Assembly (NCBI GenBank): GCA_019649035.1
Contig: BMAT01007176.1
Coordinates: forward strand, 49,678 to 76,505
Origin: Elysia marginata
Lineage: Eukaryota; Mollusca; Gastropoda; Plakobranchidae
Reading direction: 5' to 3'
Length of the DNA stretch: 26,828 bases
Under the pieces are notes generated by a model. The model saw only the letters and a program-made list of their open reading frames with translations. It was not told where the DNA came from and ran no database searches. The position numbers were made by a program, and so were the translations under genes. Numbering within the stretch: position 1 is the first letter of the stretch; each line of letters begins with the position of its first letter. Below are positions 1 through 9,800 of the stretch, one piece after another.

Positions 1-299
1 GGTCATAAAGTTACATCAAATTGGGGCCATACTATGCTTACCTGGAAAAAGCTATATGATCGAAACCAATTTGTTGGAAGCTTTTTTAAATTCAGAAATG
101 TTCTAGAAATATAGGATAGATAGATACATGTAGGTGGCAAGATTTTCCATTAAACACGTAAAAGGGAATGGTACTTGCTTGGTGTGTTTGAAATTGAGGT
201 TCATTGCTGCAACGTTTCTAGTTTTTCATCTGTTGTAGCAAATGGCTTTTATTGTTAACTCTGTTTTCAAAAAAAATATAATCAGCCGCAGCTGCAGCA
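1..299. other. Non-coding left edge; no gene seen
   Basis: No reading frame here resembles a known protein and no deacetylase-like exon could be found on the minus strand, so the next exon of the deacetylase gene probably lies left of the window. A short GATA-type tetranucleotide run occurs near 110-125. The stretch is presumably intron 1 of the deacetylase-like gene. Confidence 0.5.
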
Positions 300-415
300 T
301 TAATAGATGAAGAAGAAGAGGAAAAGCGTAGTAATAGTAAGTGGCGGCAGCAGTAGAAGTAGTCGTAGAAGCTGTCCTGGCAGAAAGCTAGTACATGTAG
401 TAGCAATTGTAATTA

Positions 416-656
416 CATTAGCATCAACAGTAGTAGTACTAGTAGTAGTAATAGTAGTAGTAGTATTTGTAGTAGCAGTAGTGGTAGTAGTAATAGTAGT
501 AGTAGTAGTGGCAGTAGTAAAGTAGTAGTGGTAGTATAGTACAGTAGAAGTAATATTAGTAGTATTAGTAGTATTAGTATTAGTAGTAGCTGTAGTAGTA
601 GTAGCAGTAGTAGTAGTAGTTGTAGTAGCAGTAGTAGTAGCAGTAGCAGCAGCAGT
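416..656. repeat. Imperfect (TAG)n / (CTA)n trinucleotide microsatellite
   Basis: About 240 bases are built almost entirely of TAG/TAA/CAG-type triplets on the plus strand, with point interruptions (for example tagtagtagtagt runs broken by gcagtag). On the minus strand it reads as poly-Thr/poly-Leu/Ile open frames that extend the deacetylase reading frame, but these are composition artefacts rather than protein. It lies inside the presumed first intron of the deacetylase-like gene, about 45 bases downstream of the proposed splice donor. Confidence 0.9.
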
Positions 657-699
657 AAGAACAGAAACATCAGTAATTTTAATTGTGGTTGCAGCCAAC

Positions 700-962
700 C
701 TGAGATAAAAGTCCCAATTGTCCCAGTTGACAGCATCATCAAAAGCGATGAGCACCATTTGTGGCACAGTGTCCACCTTGAGGTTGCCCGGGATGCTGTG
801 AGCAGGACACCGACAGTCGGGAGCCTGGCACGTGTGTTTGGAGCAGCTGGTGTGCGTCTGTCCACGCACCAGGATAAGGTCGAGCGTGACCAACAGAATG
901 AGAACGAATGTAATAAGTTTCCGCTGCAGAGAGAAGCCGCTACAGACTTCGGTTGGAATCAT
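700..962 (-). CDS. Chitin/polysaccharide deacetylase-like protein, first coding exon (partial)
   Basis: I see an ATG at 962 with an in-frame stop upstream, then 87 codons plus two bases. Residues 16-32 are a hydrophobic stretch after a basic RK pair, a typical signal peptide, so the product should be secreted. Residues 40-52 hold four cysteines in the pattern C-x4-C-x4-C-x-C, followed by IPG (57-59) and then PQMVLIAFDDAVN (67-79). This order of Cys-rich leader, IPGxL and a F-D-D-A-V-N core is characteristic of animal chitin deacetylase-like (CDA) proteins of the NodB/carbohydrate esterase 4 family, which remove acetyl groups from chitin in extracellular matrices. Asp75 and Asp76 correspond to the family's catalytic-base and metal-binding aspartates; the usual Thr before Phe is Ala here. 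I end the exon at a donor ag|gttggc because the frame then runs into trinucleotide repeat. That donor is weak. All later exons (metal His residues, rest of the barrel) are outside the window, so activity cannot be judged. Confidence 0.75.
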
Positions 963-1500
963 TGTATGCGTTTTGAATGATTCAATCCAATGATAGGCAA
1001 AGCTTACCTAACCTACAAAATTAACACTGTCTTTATTTGATGAACAATCAACAACGCAGCATTGTCAAAAACCAATAAAGCGTTCAACCTAACTATCTTG
1101 TCAGCTCGAGCAAAATCATGATTGTTAACGATACTTGTCTTGCTTTATCCTCGAGAGAAAAAAGACACGGAGATTGGAAATGTCTTTCGAAATTGAACAC
1201 GCCCTTCAGTTTTAATAATGTATTTTTTCTTGATCTCTTACTATAAAATGGATTTAAAATAGGTTTAAACCAACTTTTATTTTAAATGAAACAACGCCAC
1301 ACTCCATTCTTTTAATAAATTGAGAACTTAAGTTGCACAAAAGGCTTCATCTACGAAGAGCACGTAACGTATAACTGTCTGCCGCTGAAAACTAACTTAA
1401 AGCTACTGTATATCTAAAAGGTACTAGATGCACTTAAGTTTACTCTCAAATCTTAACGTGTTGTGACAAGGAAACGAGACCAGTCACCTCTAAATAAGCT
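963..1500. other. 5' flank of the deacetylase-like gene; no coding sequence seen
   Basis: This is AT-rich sequence upstream of the minus-strand ATG at 962. In the reading frame of that ATG a stop lies upstream near 1010, so the protein start is not obviously further out, although a 5' UTR intron cannot be excluded. I see no convincing TATA box at a sensible distance on the minus strand. No repeat or RNA gene was recognised. Confidence 0.4.
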
Positions 1501-1802
1501 ACTTTAAGTTTAAGGCGACCATCGCTGGGGACCACTATCTTTCTTTTTGTTTATGATAATCCTTTAAGCCGAAAGATGCTTTGTTTGATTTGTTCAAACA
1601 TCCAAAGGCTGGCGCTTGGTACTCGTTTAACCCAACTAGAGACCCCGGCCAGATAGACCCCCCATGAGCTTTGTAAACACAGAAAGCTTGCTTTAATCTT
1701 AGACATGCCGTCACGATCACATCTAGACTTTAACAGCATGTACTAGGAACCAACTTGAGCTGTGTGTACACTGCTAGTTTGCTTTTCTTATTTGGTCATA
1801 AT

Positions 1803-1812
1803 GAGAGAGAGT

Positions 1813-1867
<55 letters not shown>

Positions 1868-1882
1868 CCAGACAGACAGAGT
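1803..1882. repeat. Compound (GA)n-(GACA)n microsatellite
   Basis: A run of GA dinucleotides of roughly 45 bases passes directly into CAGA/GACA tetranucleotide repeats (about 1848-1880). It is flanked by unique sequence and lies between the two genes. The minus-strand frame across it reads as Ser-Leu repeats and is not a gene. Confidence 0.95.
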
Positions 1883-2812
1883 CAGATACAGGGGTGGGGG
1901 CAAAAAAAATAGTACTCCATGTTTTACTAACTTTTTAATGCAAGGCAAAGCAAAATAAAAAGAAATATATAGATAATATAAAAACACTGAAAAACAGAAC
2001 AACAACAAAATATAAAACCTGTTTTCTTCTTCCAAGCTTTAGTGAATAGTGTCCTTTATCTCAACCTCTTACTTCCCCCTCCCCCTCTCTCTAGTTTCTG
2101 TTTTAACTTCACCAATTCTTTACTGTTTATAAATCCGCTGCGTTCGGTTGAGACCATTTCCTTTATTTCCTATCTCCTAACAAAATGGCCCAGTTAGTCG
2201 CGACAAACTCTCTCTCGCGCGCCTCTCTCTCTCTTAAAATGGCTGCAGTATCTTCTTCAAACACTAAATTTTTGTTTTGCATGCTGCTTAAGCCACACAC
2301 ATAAAGCTGCGATCTCTTGTATGTTCCCGTGGGCCGTGTTGCATGTAAAAGTGTACAGCATTGTCTAAATATGAAAGAAAGATAGACGGACAATCACTTC
2401 GATAGAGAGATAGACAGATATCCCCGCAAGATGTAAGATCTCAAACTAGTGAGACAGACCAAAAAAAAAAATCAAAATTGACAGATAACGTACCGGATAG
2501 TTACGTAGAGAAAACGGCAGATAGCTGCAATTTAAGTAAATAAATTTAAAAAAAAAGGTCTGGCAAAATAAAACAAAGAATACGAAATTGATGGGTAGAA
2601 AAAAAAAACAATAAGATCGAGCACAATGCTAATATTTTTGACAGCTGGTGAAAAGAAAGCCGTAATTATCATAGGGCAAGTTGGAAAAGGAACAGTTTAG
2701 CTTGGAAATGACAAATAGAGAGAGACAGGCACACGGACAAACAGATAAGAAAAAAAAGAAAGAAAAATGAATAAATGGAAAGAGACAGGCAGAGCAAAGA
2801 AAAAAGAGAGAG

Positions 2813-2814
2813 AA

Positions 2815-2859
<45 letters not shown>

Positions 2860-2908
2860 ACACACACACACAGACAGACAGACAGACAGACAGAGATTGA
2901 GAGAGAAG
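2813..2908. repeat. Compound (GA)n-(CA)n-(CAGA)n microsatellite
   Basis: About 40 bases of GA repeat are followed by a short CA repeat and then CAGA/GACA tetranucleotides, ending in gattgagagaga. The arrangement parallels the tract at 1803-1882, with the same purine-rich strand and the same order of GA then GACA, so the two may share an origin or simply the same slippage bias. Confidence 0.95.
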
Positions 2909-5400
2909 GGTAGGATCAAACATTGAGTGCCCGTCTAAAGATATTTATGACAATGTTGCATGGCATGGGCGTTTGCTAAACATTAGAAACACCAACAGAT
3001 TTTAAGAAATAGAAAAAAATAACATAAACACCAGTAAATAAGCCAGATACTTTATTATATTCTGGTTAAAGGGAGTATAAATACATTAGCTTTGGACAAT
3101 ATAGGTGATTCATTACAAGTTCATAACAACACTACAATGCAGTTAAAAATCTCAAAAAGATAATATTATTGTAACAGAGTGCAGTGTCTATAACTTTGCA
3201 GTTTGATCAGAAGGCTAGCACTAAAGACTGTACACTTTACAAGTTCAGCAGTATTGACATGGTTGGATAAATTCCGTCAACTACTTTCTGTCAAGTGTGT
3301 TAACAATAAAATTATTGTTAATGTGACACTAAGCTACAGAGTTTACTCCGACAGTGTTTTATTAAGTGATATATACACAACAAAGTTATTATTTTACAAA
3401 ACAAATGTATACTTTAATTAGGCCTAAAAGTCTGAACCCTTATACCTTCACATCTTTGGTAGGCTACAAAATTAAACCCAGGAAGCCTTTGATTAAAAAA
3501 AAACCCTTTACTTTAATATCTTTTATCATATAATTACTTCAAACTTTGTTGAGCTTTGTTTAATTTTTTATAAAAACTTTTTGGAAAAGCAGGCAAACAA
3601 TGTTTGCAGGTAAGAAATCACATGTATATATAAAAAGAAATAATTGTTGTCAAGATTTTATGCTTGAATGTTTCTTGGCATAGTGGTGAATAAAGCTTTG
3701 AAAGAAAAATGACTGGATTTTTTAACCATAAGTGAGATAGTATGGCATAATGGTGAGCTGATACTTTTCCTTTATGCCTAGTGAATGAATAAAATTACTC
3801 TTAATATATTTGTATGTCTAGCAACCTGTCCAAATGAGTTACATGTCTAAAGTTTTACGTTATGAGAAATCAGTGTTTAGTTGAAAGTCTATTTTTTTTT
3901 AGTTTCCAAATATTTAAAACGTCTTGAGTTTATGAATAATTATGAGGAGAAAATCTACTTTAAAAGGCATTTTCTAAAAGATTTAAACTTTCATACTCTG
4001 ATCCTTTTGGAGTGTTCATGAGACAATACTGTTGGTTATATAACATTATCATCGAGTTTTAAAAAGCATTCGTTTAAAAATCTTATGATCAGTCAAAAGC
4101 TTCTCCATAAGTAAGAACACCAAAGAGACACAGAGTCCGACCAACTTCAACTGAAATCATGTGATTTACCCTTTTTACGAGTTCAAAAACACAGTTATGT
4201 ATGTAGTTTTTACATGCAAAGTTATCTTCCAAAATGAACTTGACCTAAAGGTCCGAAAATTGAGACAATTTTTTTTGTCACGTACTTCTTGACAACGCAG
4301 AATGCTTATCATTTGATGAAAAATCTAAGCATGGTTCTTACTTAATCAACAAAATCAATACAAAAAAAGCTTCCGACACTTGCACTTTCAGCATAACTGT
4401 TTGTGCCTTATAATGAAACTTATCAGAATACTAAGGTATGCTTTTGTACTGTATGAGTCAGAAATACAAATAAAAATAATCTCTCTCCACTCAAGTACAG
4501 AGCTGCTACCTACACTACTCACTCTGAGTGCTTTCCATGATTTTCAACCTGTCTTTTTATAACTCTTAGAATGCTTCTACCAATATCAAAAAATATGAGT
4601 GTAAAATTGATATTTTCAAAAAATTTTAAAAAAGTCATGAATAAGTGCTGTAAATAAGATAAGAGCCATCTAAGAAAAAATCTGGTTGTACCAAATTCTG
4701 TATACAGTCAATAGTTACATTTTAGAAAAGAGACAGTATAAAATAGAGGAATGTCAATCTGTTGCACTGCCATTCCAAATGGATTGGATGTATCAACTTT
4801 TACATAACAAAATGTTGAAATTTTGAGCAATGAATATTTCTGAGCTCTGACCTTAAAATTTCATGAAAACATCAAAAGTTTCTGGAGAAATAATATTGAG
4901 AAAGATGGGGATAAATCTTTTTGAAGACATTTTTTAAAACCAAAATTTTTTTCCATTCAGCTGATTTGGAGTGACTTCAATACATATACAGTCAGGCAAT
5001 TGTATTCCACAAGATAAGGTGCAACTTTCATAATATTTGAAAGCATAATTATAAGACATATACAACTTTACAATTACAAAAATATAAACTTAAGACATGA
5101 AAGCAACAATTTCAATATATGACAATTGTGTAGACCCACCCTTGCACTAAGCTCTTCACAATTTAAGCAATTCGGTTGTGATTTTTCTTTTGTAACATCT
5201 ATTTTTCTAAAAGTTGGAAAGCATATCTCTGGGTTTTCATAAAAAAATACTATCATACAAAGAATAGGCCTCACCATAAAGGGTGAAAGAGTGATTGATA
5301 AAACTCTTAAATTTAGATCAAGCTCTTGCAATGGAGGACAGTAACATTTGTGCGGTTTCATTTATACTTGCCAATAAGCTACCCTACCAGACAAAAACAA
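2909..5400. other. Intergenic or 3'-flanking AT-rich sequence; no gene seen
   Basis: Frames here are short (95 codons or fewer), have no recognisable domains, and are explained by chance in AT-rich DNA. No tRNA, rRNA or transposon coding remnant was recognised. Part of the right-hand side could still belong to the 3' UTR of the PDZ gene. Confidence 0.5.
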
Positions 5401-6659
5401 CTTGTTAATTTGGCAATAAATCATTTATTTCAACATTATTGATTTAGTAAGGTAAATGTTTACAAAGACATTGATTTACAAAGCAAGTAGTAGCATATTC
5501 ATTAACTCTGTTGTAACAAAAATATCTTTTTAAACAGTCAACCAAAGTCTACATAAAGGTGAACAAACTAATTATCATTACAACAAACTCAAATTCTACG
5601 ATTTAAAAAACAAAACATTTACAAAAGATATGACCTTATGGCCCCTGGCACTCACCGCGTTTATAACCACTGAATACAAAATAAATACACAAACCAGTAA
5701 AAAAACAAGTCAGTCAGAGCCATCGGTTGGTGATCTCGTTCGAATGCATCAGAGTTTGAAACAATGCTCAGTAACTATCAGTGCCGTTCAAATTGAATAA
5801 AAGTATGGAGATAGTCCTCACGGGCACTCTCAGAGGGCAGGCCTTGTTGGCAAAGACCTCTGCCTTGCCTAACTTTACAGACTGAACTGACCAAGCAAAA
5901 GCAGTTTTTTTTATATTTCATGGTTTGTACAGACAGCACTTGTCATGTTGGATATTGCAGTTTTATTCAACAGGTAAAAAAAGAAGATAATTTAAAAAAT
6001 CAACCACCAGGCACACTTTAAGCAGTTTAGGTTGAATGAGAAAAATCTATGATGAGACAAAGCAGCTAAAATCAATCTGCATCACAGTCAAAATAGCAAT
6101 CATCACAAAAGTCCAAAATATTCTTTACCGAAAATTATTATGTTACATTGGTCTCATGTGAACATCAATAGGCCTTTTAAAGTCATAATGAAAAAAAAAT
6201 GTCTTCCACAAGGAGCGGCACACAATAAAAAAAACCTGTCCTTATCTTCATCTAATAGAATTAGTAATAGCCCTTTCAAACTTCAATATGAATACCCGGT
6301 ATAATTTATGTTTCAGCTTTTCAAATTAAAAGGTAATTTGCCATCGAACACCTTATTGTCTCATCAGCAGCTAAATGTTACAAAATGCTGAGAGTCTTCG
6401 GAAAGCAATTAAACTTTTATTGATAAAAGTTAACAGCCCCTCCCCTACACCCCCCTCATCCGAAAAAAAAAGAAGACACAAAACTCAACTTTTAAAAAGT
6501 AATTTTTTCATAATTTGTAGGCAGATAATCATTTCCAAGAAAACTCTCTTTCAAGCAAACTGTAATTCAGTTTATTTAAAACATAAATATACACTGCTCC
6601 TTTAATCCAATATTTTCTACCCATAAAAAAACCCCTCTTAATCAACCAGTTTCAATATT
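5401..6659 (-). other. Probable 3' UTR / 3' flank of the PDZ scaffold gene
   Basis: This stretch follows the TAA stop at 6660-6662. On the minus strand several AATAAA hexamers occur: TTTATT on the plus strand at 6571-6576, 6416-6421 and 5424-5429. Any of these could direct cleavage, so the UTR could be about 100 bases or more than 1 kb long. Nothing else is recognisable. The true end needs transcript data. Confidence 0.4.
6571..6576 (-). promoter_or_regulatory. Candidate polyadenylation signal (AATAAA)
   Basis: A canonical AATAAA on the minus strand lies about 85 bases after the stop codon and is the closest candidate. Further AATAAA copies at 6416-6421 and 5424-5429 are equally plausible. 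Chosen by motif only. Confidence 0.3.
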
Positions 6660-6814
6660 TTACTCTCTCCGTACAGTGATGCAAACTTCTCCATCATCCA
6701 AAAACTTGAGATGGTTCCAAGCTTCATAGTGGCGCATAGACTGGAAATCTACTCCATTGACTTCTAGAATTTCATCCTTCACCTTCAGTTGTCCACATTT
6801 CTCAGCAGGCCCAC
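6660..6814 (-). CDS. Terminal exon of the PDZ gene: second half of the C-terminal PDZ
   Basis: The acceptor is ttttttgtag|gtgggc and the exon begins with two bases completing a Gly codon. It encodes 50 further residues including GPAEKCGQLKVKDEIL and the EVNG turn, then HYEAWNHLKFL (the PDZ alpha-B helix) and EVCITVRRE followed by TAA at 6662-6660. The EAWN helix signature matches that of the terminal PDZ of IL-16/PDZD2-type proteins. The protein ends within three residues of the last PDZ strand, so no tail follows the domain. Confidence 0.9.
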
Positions 6815-9800
6815 CTACAAAAAATAAAAAAAATATAAAAATTATTATTTCTTAAATTAAAGAATTAATCAAAGGCAACCTGCATTCTCTTTTAAAAGCT
6901 CTCATGAAAAGAAAAAAAGAGAGGCAATCGAGCATTTTCTTTTGTATATGTACACAGAAGCAAAAAGGTACACTAAGCTGGAATTTCTAAAACATTCTAT
7001 AACGAAGAAAACTTTTCTGTCCGTACAACACCAAGGCAAAAATGTAAGTTTATACATAATAGGTTTTCAGTTAGCCTTAATTTTAAAACTCATAACCATA
7101 TTTTGGTCTGCATTTTATCACTAAATAATCGATGTACTGCTCATATGAACTGTCACTATAGGCATTCTGAATATTCATTACAACAAAGTTTAGTGTTCCT
7201 TAGTTTTTCTCTTACAGTTTTATTTAATTTCTTTCAGTTCCAAACTTTGAATAATTCAAATAAGTGCAATGCATAAGATACCAAAATCTTTAAATCTGCT
7301 GACTATTGCACTGATTTCAAATTATAGTCACCAGCTCAAGCACGATCCATAACTCATGGACTTCATTTTTAAAAAGTGTAGCTTATACAAACAAAAATGG
7401 ACATGCTTGATATTATAGATAACTTTCTCACATCTATTTGAAAAAAAAAATAAAAAGCCTTGCCTTTGAAAATTCTTTTGATGATGATTGGCACATCTCC
7501 TTTAGGAGACCCTTTGCCACCCTCGAGACAGAATCCGACACCAGTAGCACCTTTCATCATAACCACCTTAAAGATTCCAGATGAAGGTGCTTCACCAGCA
7601 GCGAGGCTGCTTGCCTCCTCTTGACGCTGTGACTGCACAGATTGTTGTGAAGCATCTGGAGACACTGTAGAGGCTTGTAACTCTGCAGTAACAGTTGCAC
7701 TGTATACCACTGGTCCACGAGGGCTATCTTGTGTTTCAGCAGGAGGAGTGCTGTCAAGGATTATGTCCAGCGGTGATGGGGTGACTGGCAGCTCTGGTGC
7801 TGAGGCGGCAAGAACACAGCGAGTTGTTGGCTCTTCATCTCTACCTGATGCACCAGCAGGCTGTAATTCTAAAAGTTAGAAAAGATTAGAAATTCATTTT
7901 CAGACTGACTTATGACTTAATACCTGTAACCTACTTACAGCTCTACATAATCAATTACTGATGATCTAGAGTTAATAAGTTTACATTAATTTCAGGTTAA
8001 ATTCGTTATACAAACATTATTTTGCTGCATTAAAGAAAACAAGAATATCCATAGGTGAGGGTCCTAAGCCCATTGATGATCTTGAAGTTTTCAATCCTGA
8101 CCATATTGCAAAGATTGAAGCATGTTTTAGGTCAGGAAATTTTAAGAAGAAAGAAAAATGCTTGCTATTGTATCACAGTCGTAGAGTAGTTAAAATTAAT
8201 TATTTGCCATGTATACTTTATGAAATAGTCTACTTAGCAAACTTTCATATCTTAATTGTAGAACCAAAAAAAAAATAGAAGTAGATTCATTATGAGTAAA
8301 ATGCTACTTTAATGAACACAGCAATTGACATAGGCCTACATCCTTCTATGTTTGCTTTAGGAAAACATTGTTGTTTTAGAAATAAATTGGGGTGACATAA
8401 TGTTTACACACTAATAATTCCCCTTTAAAATTGAAAGAAAGTACCAAAAGCACAGAATAACTAGGCGTCAATAAGAATGAACTACTTTTTCTGCAAATGC
8501 ATGAATTAGAGCAATCTTTCCTTTCAAAACCCTCAGATGTGGGCAAAAACCATAATAATTTAAAAAGTCACAGTGGGCCTACATGGATGCATAGCTCTAA
8601 TTTTAGAGCAAAACTGTATTTTTTATCTTGATACTGTTACTTCTCTTGATTTGAAAGGCTTTTTCTATTTTACATTTTGACTTACCACCTGAAACTGGTT
8701 GGACTGCAGATCTAGGACGAGGTGCAGGTGTTGGGCGGTGTGGGACTTGAGCTGTCAAAAGATGTAGTGTAGTTTATTACAACATTGCAACAAAACCTAT
8801 GAGCCAATCTTGTGTCCAGGATGAATGAGTCCAAAATTGTAAATTTCTTTTTTTTTAAGAAAACGCCACTTAATGGTCTATTTTTACTTATTTTTCTATA
8901 TGTTTTTATTCCACAAAAGTTTTAATACCTTTTCACAAAATATTGATAGTTTTTAAAAATTTTTTACATTTGAAAGCTTAGAAAAATACTGTATCTTGTT
9001 TATCACAACATTGTCTGTGAAGGTTAAAATTGTGACATGTGACTAATTCACCATGGATGGGAGACAAATATTCTCACTGATAATGCTAAAACAACTGTTA
9101 ATATTCACTGCTGCTTGCTAAGTATGGCAGAATACTCATCAAATGTTAAAAGAGCATCTCATTAGACTATTCATACTCTACAGAGGATGCATATTAAAAC
9201 GTGTCACCTTCTGGGTCATGATCCTATAAAATAGTTTTAAGCTAAGAACAGAGCTAGGGCCTATAGAGCTTAGAAGATTAAAACTGTTTCTCCTTCATAT
9301 CATTATCAATGAAATTGACATAGCTGGGAATAGCAATGAAATCTTTCAATAGCTTACTTGTATCTGTGAAAGATTTTAATGAAATAAATACATGTACATG
9401 TATGGGTTTCTACATGAAAAGACATGGGGAGTGTGACAGCAAGTTATACCTGAGAGAAATTAAATAATTTCTTTGTAATTAGGAATTCAAAATTCTCAGA
9501 GCTGTCCAATCATTTGACTTTTGAACTGTGACACACATATACATTGAATGAAAATAAAAACAGCAGAAGTCCACTGAAGCAGTAACCTTAAAATTTTCTT
9601 CAACATGCCATTCATTTCCTTACCTGAAGAGATTTGATCTTGGTTGGCTCCCAGAGACCGCTCTCCCCTGGCAACGACAAGTAAAGAGTCTCGTTTGGGT
9701 TTGGTCAGTCTTGCCAAGAGTCTCATAACGGTGACTTGATCACACCACAAAGAATCCAGAGCCAAAAGCCAGTCACCCACCTCTATTCCACCCTCAAGCT

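Noticed and set aside
300-699. Poly-Thr/poly-Leu extension of the deacetylase frame
   Set aside because: It is translation of the (TAG)n microsatellite; the deacetylase family has no such insert at this point, and a donor lies at 699.
1796-2035. Minus-strand frame rich in Ser-Leu repeats, and similar frames at 2629-2923 and 18839-19114
   Set aside because: They are direct translations of GA/GACA microsatellites with no other coding character.
2191-2313. Short plus-strand frame starting AAAATGGCCC, about 40 codons
   Set aside because: Good start context but no recognisable sequence, and it crosses a TC microsatellite; probably chance, though the paired AAAATGGC elements could be YY1-like sites.
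5074-5361. 95-codon minus-strand frame with several cysteines
   Set aside because: No recognisable domain, AT-rich composition, lies in the probable 3' UTR or flank; chance frame.
5710-5760. tRNA-like box A/box B pair on the plus strand (cggttggtgatct, tcgttcgaatgc)
   Set aside because: The two boxes are too close together for a tRNA or SINE head, and no cloverleaf can be drawn.
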